NCBI GenBank assembly: GCA_022497145.1 | Contig: MU385934.1 | Span: 8,057 to 72,056 of the forward strand | Reading direction: 5' to 3' | Source: Rostrohypoxylon terebratum | Taxonomy: Eukaryota; Ascomycota; Sordariomycetes; Xylariales; Hypoxylaceae | Length of the DNA: 64,000 nucleotides | Shown here: positions 11,413 to 23,008 of the stretch, piece after piece | How the letters are laid out: each line of letters starts with the position of its first letter | Position numbering within the stretch: the stretch's first letter is position 1 | Notes under the pieces: model-generated | Database searches by the model: none | What the model was told of the DNA's origin: nothing | The model's input: only the letters and a program-made list of their open reading frames with translations | Translations under genes and position numbers: made by a program

Positions 11413-12439
11413 ATGGCTAGCAAACAAGCGAGTAAACGCGTACGTGCGACCCCTTTCCTTATCGCCTTCTCTCTCAATCCATTGTTCTCCTACCCCACGC
11501 CCTCTCACCCTCCCATCCTCTCTCATCCTCTCCCATCCTCTCATCTTCCCATCCTCCCCGTCTTCTCTCTCAACGGAACAAAGAAAGCTTAACGCTAACT
11601 TGATCTTTCCGTTTCTACAGTTGGCGCGTGAATACAAGAGCATATCAGAAAACCCCCCTCCTTATATCAGCGCTCATCCGTCAGAATCAAACATCCTCGA
11701 GTATGTTCCGGTCTACCGCCATACGTATCTTACTGCCTCGCTAACTTGAAGTAGGTGGCACTATATCATCACCGGCCCCGAGGACACTCCTTACCATAAT
11801 GGCCAGTATTGGGGAACCTTGATTTTTCCACCTAACTACCCCTTTGCGCCTCCGGCTATTCGAATGCACACCCCTTCCGGCCGTTTTCAGCCCTCGACAC
11901 GGCTGTGCCTCTCAATCTCCGACTTCCATCCGCGCTCCTTTAATCCGGCCTGGGAAGTATCTACTATCTTGATCGGCCTACTATCCTTCATGACCTCGGA
12001 AGAGATGACTACCGGCTCGGTATCGGCTACCGCGCATGAACGACGAATATTTGCTGCGAGGTCCCGGTGGTGGAACTCGACTGGAGGTGGCTCGCACGCC
12101 AAGAATCCCGCTCAAAAGGGGAATGTCAAAGCTGGAGACGGCGGTGCCAAGTTCAGGGCTGAGTGGCCCGAATTAGACAAGGAGAACTGGCGGTGGATCA
12201 CCGAGAGCAACATCGACATAGCTACGGGCGCTAGGAATGGCGGCGCCTCATGCGGTCCCCAGCTGGGAATTGCTGGTGGCAGTGGCGGTCAGACCCAAGC
12301 TGTTGTTGACGCCGTCGTTCAGCGCAGAGATGCCGGAACCGGATGGCTCAGTCGTAACAAATTGCTTGTCTTCGGAGGCGTAATATTCGTATACGTCTTA
12401 ATTGCTCGTATCCTTGGAGAAGGGGAGAGCATCCCTTGA
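11413..12439 (+). CDS. UBC6: ER-anchored ubiquitin-conjugating enzyme E2, Ubc6/UBE2J type, 263 aa
   Basis: Model join(11413..11439,11621..11700,11755..12439). Ubc6 accepts ubiquitin from E1 and works with the Doa10-type E3 at the ER membrane in ER-associated degradation. The 9-codon first exon (MASKQASKR) joins in phase 0 to LAREYKSISENPPPYISAHP. The UBC fold follows, with HNGQYWGTLIFPPNYPFAPP and the active-site loop RLCLSISDFHP; by my count the catalytic Cys is residue 87, as in yeast Ubc6. The C terminus has a hydrophobic tail anchor (LLVFGGVIFVYVLIARIL) followed by a few residues, the usual Ubc6 topology. Intron 1 (181 nt) is pyrimidine-rich; intron 2 (54 nt) has a GCTAAC branch. The gene is convergent with the ENA ATPase. 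Confidence 0.95.
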
Positions 12440-13081
12440 GCCTCCCTAAAACGCTAGCCGCACTCCCTTTATTATCCGCGGTACTATTGCAGGGGCAGCT
12501 TTATATAGAGCTTCTCGTGGTGTTGAAATCGGCGGTCGTATCTCCGGTCCGGACTCTTGCGTGAGATTTACATGCGAGGTGATACTACAGTGGCGTAGAC
12601 GATTTTCAGCGGCAGGGACTATCCGAGTCAGAAGAGGAGTAAGCATTGAATCTCGGAGGTGGCTGGCTCTCGAGGGCATTCCATTTGCCCCGGTGTAAAA
12701 TAGACGCCTAATACACACCTTTTTTCGGTCGCCACAACAATACAAGCAAAAAAATGTCTCATTCAAGCAAAGAGCGAATATAGTTAATATTTACGCCAAA
12801 AAATATAGCCTGTCTATACTAACGAGAGAATGGTCCTCATTCCCTTTACCACGTGTTCTCTAGCCTCCGTCCCTGAATAAAAAAGTATGGCTGGGCGCTG
12901 TTCGAGACGACCACGACCATGAAGATTGGAGAGATTCGACGGACAAGTGAGTTTCACGGCTGTCTTCCTTATTTGTTAGAAGATCCGCTCCAATAAGTTG
13001 AGTTGAATTTGAGCCTATGCCATATCTGATTACGTCAATGGGGGTTTATGAGCTTTTGAGTAGTTGCTTTGTGCAACGATT
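12440..13081. other. convergent 3' intergenic region
   Basis: Tail-to-tail space between Ubc6 (+) and the ATPase (-). It holds the two 3' UTRs; a 106-codon minus-strand frame here has no family resemblance. Confidence 0.6.
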
Positions 13082-16000
13082 CTAGACCTCGCCGGTAGTG
13101 GCCTGGCCATAGACATTACTTTTGACGAATCGCCGTTTTCCTGCTTTCCATAGCTCGACGAGGGCGACGTAACTTATCACGCAGGCGGCTACGACAATCC
13201 ATTCGATACCGATGCCTTGGTGCTTAAATACAGCCCTATCGATGACCGGCAAATATATCACTGGGAAGGTGATAAGGAAACCAGCTACCACGGCGCCAAA
13301 GAGAAATTTGTTCTTCCAAACTGTCCTGAAAACTGAGAAGGGGCCGCTGTAGATTTCCGGATACATGCTAAATAGAGAGCGAGTGAAATGCTTGACCTCC
13401 CAGGCTGTGAAAAGTAAGAGAAAGCTGAGGGTAGCATATGTTGTCGCGCGAGCTCGGTACACGTTGTTACACGTCTCATTGTATACTGCGTTGCAGTCAG
13501 AACCCAACACGCCGTACCGCGACGGCTCCTCGTAGACGTCTTCTATTGATGTGTAGATAATGGAAGTAAAGGCAGCGATGCAGAGAGAGCCCATGAAGGT
13601 GCCGTATGCCAATTTATCAATGATTATTTCTTTGGTAAAGACGCCGACGCGCAAATCATGTGGTGGTCGTAACATAATATCTGGCTGGGCCTCTTCAAAA
13701 CCTAGACCAAGAGCTAAGAAGGAGGATGTGATCAAGTTCGCCCATAAAATCTCGATAGGGGAGAGTGGAAACACCGATTTATCGTCCTCGTCTTTGAACG
13801 CTAGACCGACAAGTAAGAGAATAACTTGGGCAATATTGGAGACTAAGAGATGAAGTAGAAACTATAATCCAAGTTCTCTAGTTAGCAGCAGCTCCTAGTA
13901 CACGTTGATAGGTGGTATTGTGCGGTTTTAGGTACTTCACCTTCTGGATGTTGTCAAATAACCTTCTTCCTTCCTCGACAGCAGTAATGATTGAAGCAAA
14001 GTTGTCATCGGTAAGAACCATATCTGCGGCTTCCTTGGCCACATCACTACCGTTCAAACCCATTGCAATACCGACATCTGCCTTTTTCAGAGCAGGCGAG
14101 TCATTGACTCCATCGCCAGTCATGACACAAAATGCTCCGCGGCGGTGTATTGCCTCGACCATGCGTACCTTCGTCGAGGGGCTACAACGAGCCAACACCA
14201 ACGGAAGCTTTTCCATGTAGTCGATCTGGGCGTCGGTCATAGCGTCGAAAGAAGCGGCGGGCATGACAGCCCTCGCCGCCTCAGCGGCACTGAGTTGGTT
14301 ACCAAGAATTCCGACTTCATGCGCGATTGCTGTGGCTGTTTTGATATGGTCGCCAGTCAGCATGTGGACAGAGATACCGGCAGCCCTACATCTCCTTACC
14401 GCGTCAGCCGATTCCATTCGAGGTGGGTCATAAAGACCGGCTAGACCCAGAGGCGTGAGATTACTTTCTGCGGTGTCCCGGGCCACAAAAGGAGAATCGG
14501 CTTTAACTGTCTTGTGAGCAATGCAGAGGACTCGAAGGCCCCCAGCAGCAAGTGATTCTGCATTTGCGATGAATTCAGCCTTCCTACTATCAGTTGCATC
14601 CAGAAAAGGTAACATGGCCTCTAAAGCTCCCTTGGTGTATACATCGACCAAGTCAGAGTCAGGACACGAGTATATGACGGTCATACGCTTGCAGCTAGAG
14701 TCGAAAGGATGCTCCGCAATTAGACGCGCATTATTTGCCTGGGAAACGGTTTCCTTGCTCATACCAAAGCGCATCGCAAAAACTCGGAGCGCGATTTCTG
14801 TGGGTTCCCCAACCGCAGTCCAAGTCGAGACCGCAGCGGTTGATGTGGTAAGGGTTTCGGCGGCGTCCTCTTTTAGACCAGATTTCCCGTCCGCCACCGT
14901 TGAATTGTTACATAGATATAGGCATTCAATGAATTTTTTCGTCAACGGAGACATCCGGGATATTGAGACTTCGTCAGTCATTCCTGTCTTCTGGACACTC
15001 CAGGTGATTACTCCACTAGAAGGATCGATAGGATCTGTGCAAGCTTCAACGGTAGCCTTGGATCCATCAGAAAGCCATATCTTCCTGGTTATCATCTTGC
15101 CTTGAGTCAAGGTGCCGGTCTTGTCAGAACAAATATTGGTCACTCCCCCAACGGCCTCTAGAGCAGAGAGCTTTCTGACAATGACGTCTCCTTTCGCCAT
15201 CGCTTTCGTTCCGACGGCCATACTAATAGTCAGGACAGCGATGAGAGACTCGGGAATGACGGCAACACCCACACAAATCCCGTATATTAATACTTCATCG
15301 TCAATCTCCCAGAGGCTAGCGGAAAAGACGACTAAGGCAAGCAGTATTGCTAGAGCAAAGAGAAGTAAAGCAAATTTGCTTAGTTTGACCTGAAGGGGTG
15401 TACCGTCAAGGCCTAGGATACTGCGAGTGCTAGCCTTTGCACGCTCCCAGTAGGCGCTTAACAGAGATACGTTGTCGCCTGAACCAGAGTTCATGCGTAA
15501 CAACTGGGCAATCTTGCCTACTTCGGTATTCACACCGGTAGCGACGGCGATACCCCTTCCACGACCACGCGTGACGGTACTAGCAGAGTACAACATATTC
15601 ACGCGGTCACCGAGAGGAATGCCAACGTCGTTTGAAATCGCCTTTGGGTTCTTGCTAATGGGTAGAGATTCCCCGGTGAGCAACGCCTCGTCTGTTGATA
15701 GATTTAATCCGTCGACAAATCGAAGGTCCGCTGGGATAATGTCGCCAACATTAAGCAATACAATGTCACCTCTGACGAGTGTTTCGGCCTTGATGGTGAT
15801 AACTTGTCCGGAACGAAGGACCTTGCATGTGGGCGCAGACAGCGCGTATAAAGATTGGATAGCCTGCTCGGCGCGGTAATCCTGAACAAATCTGTTCAGT
15901 GCCAATTAGCGCGATATGTCCATGATACAATCGTCTTTCAACAGTAGCTTCAATGGCTAGGATCAAAACATACCCTACGATGATATTTAGCGAGATGACG

Positions 16001-16449
16001 GCTGCAATAACACCGCCTTCGATGTAATCATTGATGGCAAAGGAGAGGGCCATAACAATGATAAGAACCAGCGTTAAGCTGTTGGACACTTGCCTCAAGA
16101 GAATTTTCCATGCGGATAATCCTTGGGCCCCCTCAACCCTGTTCGGCCCATCGCAATGGAGACGACGAGCCGCTTCATCGTTGCCGAGGCCATTCTTAAC
16201 GTCGGTGCTCAAGATGGACTCTAGGTCCTCAACCGCGAGCTTGTGAGGTTCAGGATAGCTCCCATCAACTGGAGGGGATGATGCCCCACCACATAGGCGA
16301 GGGCTGTGAAAACCAGCTACAGTTCCGGCGGTACCAATTGCTGTGTCCTGACGTACGAAGCCAGGCGGAGTTCCCAGTGTAGCATCAATGCAGCTACATA
16401 TAGGGGGTTCAGTCGACTCCTCGACAGTAAGTTGATCTTCTATACCCAT
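13082..16449 (-). CDS. ENA-type (P-type IID) cation ATPase, 1068 aa
   Basis: Model complement(join(13082..13861,13941..15891,15974..16449)); both junctions close in phase (SLNIIVG-FVQDYRAEQ and DNIQK-FLLHLL). It pumps Na+ or K+ out across a membrane using ATP. Seen in order: a cytoplasmic N-terminal region, paired TM helices, the actuator loop LLTGES (about residue 230), the TM4 motif VIPESLIAVLTI, the phosphorylation site DKTGTLTQGK (Asp near residue 415), the hinge TGDGVNDSPALKKADVG, and a C-terminal set of TM helices starting VFPLSPIEILWANLI. VIPES with a Glu in TM4 and the overall length fit the fungal ENA/IID group rather than SERCA or PMR1, though ion choice is inferred. The 82- and 79-nt introns have normal signals. 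In known fungi such genes respond to salt and alkaline pH. Confidence 0.92.
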
Positions 16450-18044
16450 TCACGTGTTGGTAAGTAGATCGATGAGTATTGTGTAAGGACAAGTTGGCGC
16501 AAGGGGGGGGGGGTATCTGGAAAGGGGATGGAAGAGAATCTCAGAAGATCTGGGTAGTGGGGAGTTGAGATGAGATCGTGGGGGGAGAATAGAGGTTAGA
16601 TATAATGCAACCATCCGACCTACTGTCCGTCTTCAACCCCGCCTAGTTCATCCATCGCTATATGGAATATGTGTAATAGCGCCTAACCTGCGCCAAGGGA
16701 GAACCTCGACGCAAATGAGGCGGATTGGGGATAGCATTCGTATGAGAGTTCGTATGAGAGACATTGATTGGGCCTCCGGGCCCCGTCATGATGAAGATTG
16801 CACAGGGAAACAGGGGGCAGGGAATGGCGGAAAAGGAATAACGGCGATTGGATGCCAAGAGAATACTCTGATAGGCTCTTGGTGGTAATTGGATATCTAC
16901 GAAGCTGTAGAGGCTTGATAAGACGCGAGAGGTAGAAGCTTAGGCGAATAGAACGAGGAAATCCCATGGAATAGTCTGAAGCCGGATGATCTTGGAAATC
17001 TTGGAATTTCGGAGCTTTGGAATCTTGGTAGAAGACTGAAGTAGGGGGGAAGACTATGTAGAAATACAATGTTCTCCACCCTTTGCTTTCCCCCCCCATC
17101 TTTCCCGATACCTACCTACTAGGTAGTATCCGCACACTGTACTTGTACATGTGTAAGTACATACCTAGTAGGTACGTACATATGTAGGTAGGTACCTATC
17201 CACGAGCTGGTAGGTACCTACTAGGTATCAAGGTACCCAGCACCTGCGGAAATCACGATCTCCAGCCAGGGCTTGAACATTGAGTGGTGCGTGACTGTTT
17301 CATGAGTACTATGTTTTCTCGGCAGGTGCGAAGTATGAGGCTACGCTTTACTTTTCAGGGAAGGCCAAGAACCTTATTCCTTGGAGTTCTTGGAGTTTTT
17401 GGAGTTCTTGGAATTCTTGGAGTTGACGGATAAGACCTCTCCAGGATACATACCTAGGACCTAGGTATGTATGTATCTTGGGGAAACTCCCAAGGAATGA
17501 TGCCGAATTTCGTTCTTCTCCACATCTCCAACCGTTTCTCGTGCCGGACCCCGGCTCCGAAAGAGGTCAACAATTGAACTAGCCACTATAATAGATGTCC
17601 CCAGCACTATAACTAGGTAAGAGGTAGTTTCATCTGTCTGCGTCCCGGCCTCTCCGGGTGCTTGACGAACGAGAGCCCCACAATTGCCGAAAAGGGGCCC
17701 CCCTTTTTTAACCATTCCAGGGGAAAGACGCTCCGCTTCCGCTCTTCTGCCCATTTTTTAATCGTTGGGCGTCTGCAAAACGTTGCAATTCTGACACTCG
17801 AAGTCTCTACAACATTACAGAAATGAAAGAGCATTTATGAAAAAAGCTCCTGATATTTCTGATTAATCTTCGACTTATATAAATCAACAATATTTGTGTA
17901 GATATCGACTAGTGTCAGCGCGAGATTTATTACTGGTCTGCTTCAATAGCATGATAAGAGCAAGAAATGAATGAGGAAGAAGAGAAAAAAAAAAAGATCA
18001 AATCTCTTATTTCCTCCATGAGTAGAGCTAAGTCTTCGACCTAG
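16450..18044. other. 1.6-kb intergenic region with G-tract and TAGGTACC-type word cluster
   Basis: Contains the ENA promoter and the 3' flank of the amidohydrolase. A G10 run sits at 16503-16513. A dense cluster of TAGGTA/TACCTA words occupies about 17107-17240. TTGGAGTT-like words are repeated head to tail at about 17381-17425. The open frames here (for example 16683-17099) have no domain support. Confidence 0.6.
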
Positions 18045-19664
18045 CTATATATCGGCGTCAAAGACCTTCTTTCCCTCAAACCATGTCTGTATAACCCTTG
18101 CTTGAAGCAGCTCATTCGCATCCCACTCCATGTCTACGACGGCCATGTCTGCCATCCGTCCGACCTCTAGCATCCCGGCTCTTCGGTCCGCGAAGCAGCT
18201 GTATGCTGACCCTTCCGTTCCTGCCGCGATAGCCGCCGCCAGGTCTAACGCGAAGTGCGGGTTCACTCGGTCCGACGAAGACGGCTCTCTAGCTGATCGT
18301 CGCGTCGCAGCCGTGTACACGTTCTTGAGTGGTGCATGGGGGGCCGTGGGAGCGTCAGATCCCAACGCGAGAACTGCGCCTCCGTCGGCAAATTCTTTGT
18401 ATGCGAACGCGCGCTCGCAGCGCGCGGGGCCCAGAAGAGAGGGCCAAGCTCGGAGGATTGCCGGGTCGGCGTGTACCGGTTGGATCGATGCGGTGATGCC
18501 CAACTTACCCAACCTGGCGGCATCCTCGGGCGATGCAAGCTCGAGATGCTCGATCCGATGCCTGCGGCCGAAGGTGGCATTCTGCTCCAAGGCGTCGATT
18601 GCAACTCGTATAGTCTTGTCGCCAATTGCGTGCAAAGCGCATTGCAGGCCTGCGGCGTCGGCCTTCTTTACGATGGGTCCTAGCTCCGCAAGTGACCAAA
18701 TTGGATCGCAAGACATACCGTTCGAGGTGTACGGTTCTGAAAGACCCGCGGTGCAACCATCGATGATCCCATCACCGATTACTTTGATACCAACTACGCG
18801 ACAATCAGGGTTGTTACCCTCGTTGAACTGTCGGTTCAACTCGATCGCGCGATCAACCTGGGCAAGGTTCTCCGCCTCTGTCTTTCTGGGAGTAATGAGC
18901 CAATGGACCGCAATTCTGATAGGTAATGTCTGCGTCTGCCGCAATATCTGTAGAGCTTCCCAGGCGTTTTCGTCCATGGCCATTTCTACCAATCCGGTGT
19001 AGCCTGCTGAATTATACGCCTCAACCGCTCCTCTTAGTGCCGCTAATTTTTCTTCCATGGGTGCGATTTTGGCGATATGCGGCCAAACGATCGTGACTGC
19101 AGCTGCTTCCGATAGAAGGCCGGATGCCTTACCGCTCTCGTCGCGATGAATCTTTCCGCCCTCTGGGTCTGGCATATCTTGCACTTCCATCTCGTCCAAG
19201 GCTGCCGTGTTACACCATGTTGAATGTAGGTCTTTGGAATCGATGAAGATAGGTCTTGGGTCCAAGTCGTCTATCATGCTCGCTAACGCCTGCCCATCGG
19301 TCATAGAATGCATCCATCCTTTACACATAATCCGAGTTACCGATGGATGTGCTGCTGCGAACTCCCTAATGGTTTTCCGGATGTCTTGTAGATCCTCGCA
19401 TGCTTCCAGTCCGGCCTTCTGCAAGGACTGCCCCAGCATCAACAAGTGCATGTGTCCGTCTATGAAACCTGGTAAGACCAGGCGGTTGCGCATGTCGTGC
19501 TTAGCTATCCCGGCAGTCTCAGCTATTCTGATTTGCTCGTCACTCGCGCTACCGATGTAGGTGATTGTGCCGGACCCGTCGACAAGCAAGGACTCCGCAA
19601 ACGAATGATCCTCGCCCCTGGACCCGGACTGGAAGAAGCGTCCGTTATGAAATAGAGTCGCCAT
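18045..19664 (-). CDS. YtcJ-like metal-dependent amidohydrolase, 539 aa, single exon
   Basis: Single uninterrupted frame. The protein belongs to the Amidohydro_3/YtcJ-like group of the amidohydrolase superfamily, which hydrolyses amide or imide bonds with one or two metals in a TIM barrel. Visible metal-site elements are the HxH motif (LVLPGFIDGHMHLLM, about residues 62-76), HAIGDKTIR, HRIEHLE and LGSDAPTAP with the late catalytic Asp. The N-terminal (FHNGRFFQSG) and C-terminal (MADMAVVDMEWD) beta-sandwich pieces are both present, so the enzyme looks complete. There is no signal peptide, so it is probably cytosolic. The physiological substrate is unknown for most fungal members. The absence of introns in a 1.6-kb gene stands out among its neighbours and could reflect a bacterial origin of the family or intron loss; that is inference. 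Confidence 0.93.
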   Translation of the reverse strand: MATLFHNGRFFQSGSRGEDHSFAESLLVDGSGTITYIGSASDEQIRIAETAGIAKHDMRNRLVLPGFIDGHMHLLMLGQSLQKAGLEACEDLQDIRKTIREFAAAHPSVTRIMCKGWMHSMTDGQALASMIDDLDPRPIFIDSKDLHSTWCNTAALDEMEVQDMPDPEGGKIHRDESGKASGLLSEAAAVTIVWPHIAKIAPMEEKLAALRGAVEAYNSAGYTGLVEMAMDENAWEALQILRQTQTLPIRIAVHWLITPRKTEAENLAQVDRAIELNRQFNEGNNPDCRVVGIKVIGDGIIDGCTAGLSEPYTSNGMSCDPIWSLAELGPIVKKADAAGLQCALHAIGDKTIRVAIDALEQNATFGRRHRIEHLELASPEDAARLGKLGITASIQPVHADPAILRAWPSLLGPARCERAFAYKEFADGGAVLALGSDAPTAPHAPLKNVYTAATRRSAREPSSSDRVNPHFALDLAAAIAAGTEGSAYSCFADRRAGMLEVGRMADMAVVDMEWDANELLQARVIQTWFEGKKVFDADI

Positions 19665-20158
19665 AGTATACTAGAGTCTAGGAGTGAATGAAGAGTCTCC
19701 TTCTAATTTTCTTGTCAATGAGGCTGTATGTATTCAACTATGTCGTTCTCCGGATTGAGAAGGTAACTTGCCATCTCCACCCCAGCTCGACGCCGCGATC
19801 GGACGCTGGTATTAGATCCATCGTCATCCCACCTCGGTTGCTTGGCTACTACCAGTATTAAGAGATAACTAAGACCAATCCCTGCTATATCATGTGTACC
19901 GAAACGATGTCTCGCTCCTTTTCTTAGATCACATCAAGACTATGTGTTTTTATTGTTGCTAGTTTTCTTATGATCCAGTCGATCCAAGCACGTATAAAAG
20001 CGATAGGGATGACTCGGGAACGGTAAAAGTTTTCTACATATTTTTTATACTATCGCATCCCCTTTACAGTTCTTCTGATATTACTAGCAAGATACCCACG
20101 GCCTCCTTTGACTCGAGCAGCCAAATCCGAGTAGATCAGACCCATATTCTACTACCAA
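19665..20158. other. intergenic, upstream of amidohydrolase
   Basis: About 490 bases with the amidohydrolase promoter and the 3' flank of the hevein-domain gene. Nothing else is recognisable. Confidence 0.55.
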
Positions 20159-20715
20159 TTATTGGCATTTCCCGTAGGTCGATTGGCAGCCATTTGCGGT
20201 AAGGCAGTGGTCGGTCGTGTTTCCGCAATAGCCCCTATAATTTTCAATAATCAGAATGCACTTGTACCTGGTGAAGCGGATCAAACTGTTTCGGGGGTAG
20301 CGACGTACGAAATAGAGCAGCAGGTACCGCCCTCAGTAGGACATCGGTATCCGTACTGACCAGCTCCTTCAGACCCGCAGGTACCATCAGGGCTGATGGT
20401 TTTCCCATCAACAGGTTTAATACAGGCACTGGTCGCATTTGAAAACTTGTCCTGGCATCCTACGGTCGTAAGGCAGTCTGTTGAAAGCGACAAGCTTTAG
20501 CATACAAGATGACATTCAATACGTGGTAAATGCTTACATTCGTCAGTCGCGCCGCAATATCCGCTCGCCGAACAGCACTTCTTGTCACTAGGACACGTGT
20601 AGCCCTTGCTGTTGCCAGCTTTGGTCGTGCCGCAGGTCTCGTCTGGCGAGACTTCTGACCAAACCGCGGTTGCGGTCAGGAGAACGATGGCAAGTATTGA
20701 CTTGATACTGAACAT
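20159..20715 (-). CDS. small secreted protein with two hevein-like (chitin-binding type 1) domains, 140 aa
   Basis: Model complement(join(20159..20234,20309..20477,20538..20715)); all three exons close in phase. ATG 20715 begins a clear signal peptide (SILAIVLLTATAVW, cleavage likely around residues 20-22). Two Cys-rich repeats follow. The first runs CGTTKAGNSKGYTCP to KKCCSASGYCGATDEYC, the second from CGSEGAGQYGYRCP to TCCSISGYCGNTTDHC, ending at GCQSTYGKCQ-stop. The CCSxxGYCG core and Cys spacing are those of hevein-type chitin-binding domains, although the loops are slightly longer than in plant hevein. Secreted fungal proteins of this type bind chitin in the fungus's own or another's wall, sometimes shielding it from chitinase; the role here is inferred. 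No catalytic domain is attached. The introns are 60 and 74 nt. Confidence 0.85.
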
Positions 20716-22093
20716 GTTGGCGATGATTGGTTGACTCCCGAAGTCTCTAGGCAGAAGTGTTTGAACGATCTTCCTGTGTTCTTGTACGATCAAAGTACCT
20801 GAATATGAGTATATAGTCGGGAGTCTTATATTATTTGTACGCTGCTTCATCTGATCTAAACTCTCTAAGATCGAGCCTTCGGTAAGATCTCCGCGTGCCG
20901 ACTTGGACGACAAACGCGCGTACGCATACTCTCACAAGAAGATCCCGGAAGATCCAAGTGGACGGTGGATGGGAAATTTAAGTATGGAAATTAATATCTT
21001 CTCGGCACTCTAGAATGCGTACGGATCTTCAGGGTCGATTTCCACAATAGAAAACCGACTGCATCTTCTATCATTTAGCCGAACTCCCCTGAATTCTGGC
21101 TGGCTCGGGCTGCAACCAATTGGGCGACCTAGAACAGGCGGCAAGTATCCGTGGTCGTGACCGGCACGGCTCCCCGCCGTAATCAACATCCTGCTAGATA
21201 CTGCCGGAGTCTTGGACCAGCATAGATCGCGCCATCATCCGGCGAGTGGGATTGTAGGATTCCTGTTGTTGCCATTCGGGCACCGGCTTGAAATGATTAC
21301 TTAGGCAGAACACTTCGGGGTTACTCAAGAAGAGTCTCTTAACCTAAAAGTATTTTATAAATGAAACATGAATGGAACCGGCATGATTCCCCTGCTACCT
21401 TATTCTGGTACTTGGTTTTTTTTTTTTTTTTTTTTAGTAAAAGGCCTTTTCTTGTAGCATGAAGGTACGCTACCTGCTATATTTGTCACGATGCAAACCT
21501 AGGAGCAAGGAAAAGACTCTATTGTTGCACGAGGAGCTATTAGCTACTTCGCACTAAGGGCACGGTATATACAGGAATCCCTACTTTGTTTAGCTGAATG
21601 TTGAGGGATGATGCTATACTAGGGAACTCCCTATCTATCCCGCACGGGGCCTTCGTGTAAGGCTTGACAATATTAGGATTTAATATTAGGATTTATGATT
21701 ATACCTACTACTTATTATTCTATTGTCACGATTATCAATATGTCTCCAATCATTCGTATCTTCCTTCTCTTAGATCTTTACCTGTTCCCCTCCGATGGTA
21801 TTCCGATATTTCGATGTTTATGAGAGCTATATTAGGGTATGTGGGCTAGATACCTACCTATCCTCATGATGAATATAGTAAAACCAATATTGGGTAAAGA
21901 TACTGTTAGTATAAGGAGTGCCTACTCGACGAAGAAGGGAAGACACCTTGGCAAACCAGTTCCTCGGGACCCAAGTCCAAGGAATCTGGGAAACAGAACC
22001 TGGAAATATCTTAACCTAGGCAAGCATGCTATCTGAATTACTCGACCTAGTCTCCCTATCCTTTAGGACTAAGGAGTGAAAGGAGGAGGCGTA
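20716..22093. other. 1.4-kb intergenic region with T20 tract
   Basis: Promoter side of the hevein-domain gene and 3' flank of the DUF3716 gene. A T20 run lies at 21416-21435. An ATTAGGATTTAATATTAGGATT direct repeat lies around 21671-21692. I see no gene; short plus-strand frames at 21664-22036 are not supported. Confidence 0.6.
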
Positions 22094-23008
22094 TTAATCC
22101 GCAGCTTTTGTCGAATCTACATTTTGTCGGCGCTTCTCCACGATGTTCAGTCCCCACTCACGTGCTGCTTGCGCAATGTCTAGAGCTGCCTCCTCTATCT
22201 GCTTCGCCCGAGTGACCACGTCGTCTTTTCCCTCGGCTTTGCGCAACTTCAACGCCTTATCAACCAGATCGAGCACTTCCAAGTGAAATGGATTTGAAGC
22301 AAATGACCTCCTGATCTGGCTTGGGGTTTGTGTCCTGGAAAGTACTAATCTTGGCCCCGAAGATGACATCCTCACGTCGCATTGGCTATCCACCGCGTCG
22401 TAGTGACAATTACTGCACGACGATCCAAGTTCGCCTATGCCACCGTCTATCTCTTGAATTTCATCTTCCGGCCCCGTAACTACACAGCCCGGCGATATAC
22501 CCCGACCCTGTTGGCAACGCGTACATTGCGATCGCTGAGGAAGCATTACGCCCCTCTCATATAACATGATAGCTTCAATTACCCGTGACGAACCAAGATT
22601 AGGGCGTTCGCGGCTATTGCGACGCCTCCAGGCTCTTTGGATCGGCAACTTTCCGAAACGACGGATAGCAAGTGTCTTTTCCCCCCCAGACGGAGGCAGA
22701 CAGACTGGGTCATAGACGTGGTCCCAGACAGCTGGCGCTTTGGCGGCGCCTTTAAGGTCCCGGTCGATAATATCCATAGCGTCCCAGTAACGGTCTCTCA
22801 TCTCATACCCTTCAATGCTCTCTGATCTACGCCTTGATCGCCTTCGGAACAGCCTTGTGGTGTAAACGGGTCCATCTTGGTCTGGTGTATCTGGTTGCGA
22901 CCGAGGCTCGGGTGGTGAATCTAGTGTGTGTCTTTCTGGAAACGTATCGTCGAGATCAGAGCTGTGGATTGTCATGCGCGCGATGCATCTCTCATAAGCC
23001 ATATTCAA
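22094..23008 (-). CDS. DUF3716-type zinc-ribbon-like fungal protein, 304 aa
   Basis: Single frame starting at ATG 23008 (MNMAYERC); ATG 22975 (MTIHSS) is an alternative. The centre has a Cys pattern CTRCQQGRG-x-PGC and CSNCHYD, the arrangement seen in the fungal DUF3716 family, which is probably a small metal-binding module of unknown function. The N-terminal third is basic (FRRRSRRRSES) and the C-terminal part is helical and charged (DLVDKALKLRKAEGKDD). No TM segment or signal peptide is seen, so a nuclear or cytosolic protein is likely. These genes are common in accessory regions of Pezizomycotina genomes, and this one borders the gene-poor 23-27.7 kb stretch. Function cannot be assigned. 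Confidence 0.75.
   Translation of the reverse strand: MNMAYERCIARMTIHSSDLDDTFPERHTLDSPPEPRSQPDTPDQDGPVYTTRLFRRRSRRRSESIEGYEMRDRYWDAMDIIDRDLKGAAKAPAVWDHVYDPVCLPPSGGEKTLAIRRFGKLPIQRAWRRRNSRERPNLGSSRVIEAIMLYERGVMLPQRSQCTRCQQGRGISPGCVVTGPEDEIQEIDGGIGELGSSCSNCHYDAVDSQCDVRMSSSGPRLVLSRTQTPSQIRRSFASNPFHLEVLDLVDKALKLRKAEGKDDVVTRAKQIEEAALDIAQAAREWGLNIVEKRRQNVDSTKAAD

Noticed and set aside
17461..17834. Two minus-strand frames rich in Arg and Gly
   Set aside because: No domain and no splice logic; they are in the 3' flank of the amidohydrolase gene.
18130..19002. 290-codon plus-strand frame opposite the amidohydrolase
   Set aside because: It is the antisense shadow of a well-conserved enzyme and has no domain of its own.
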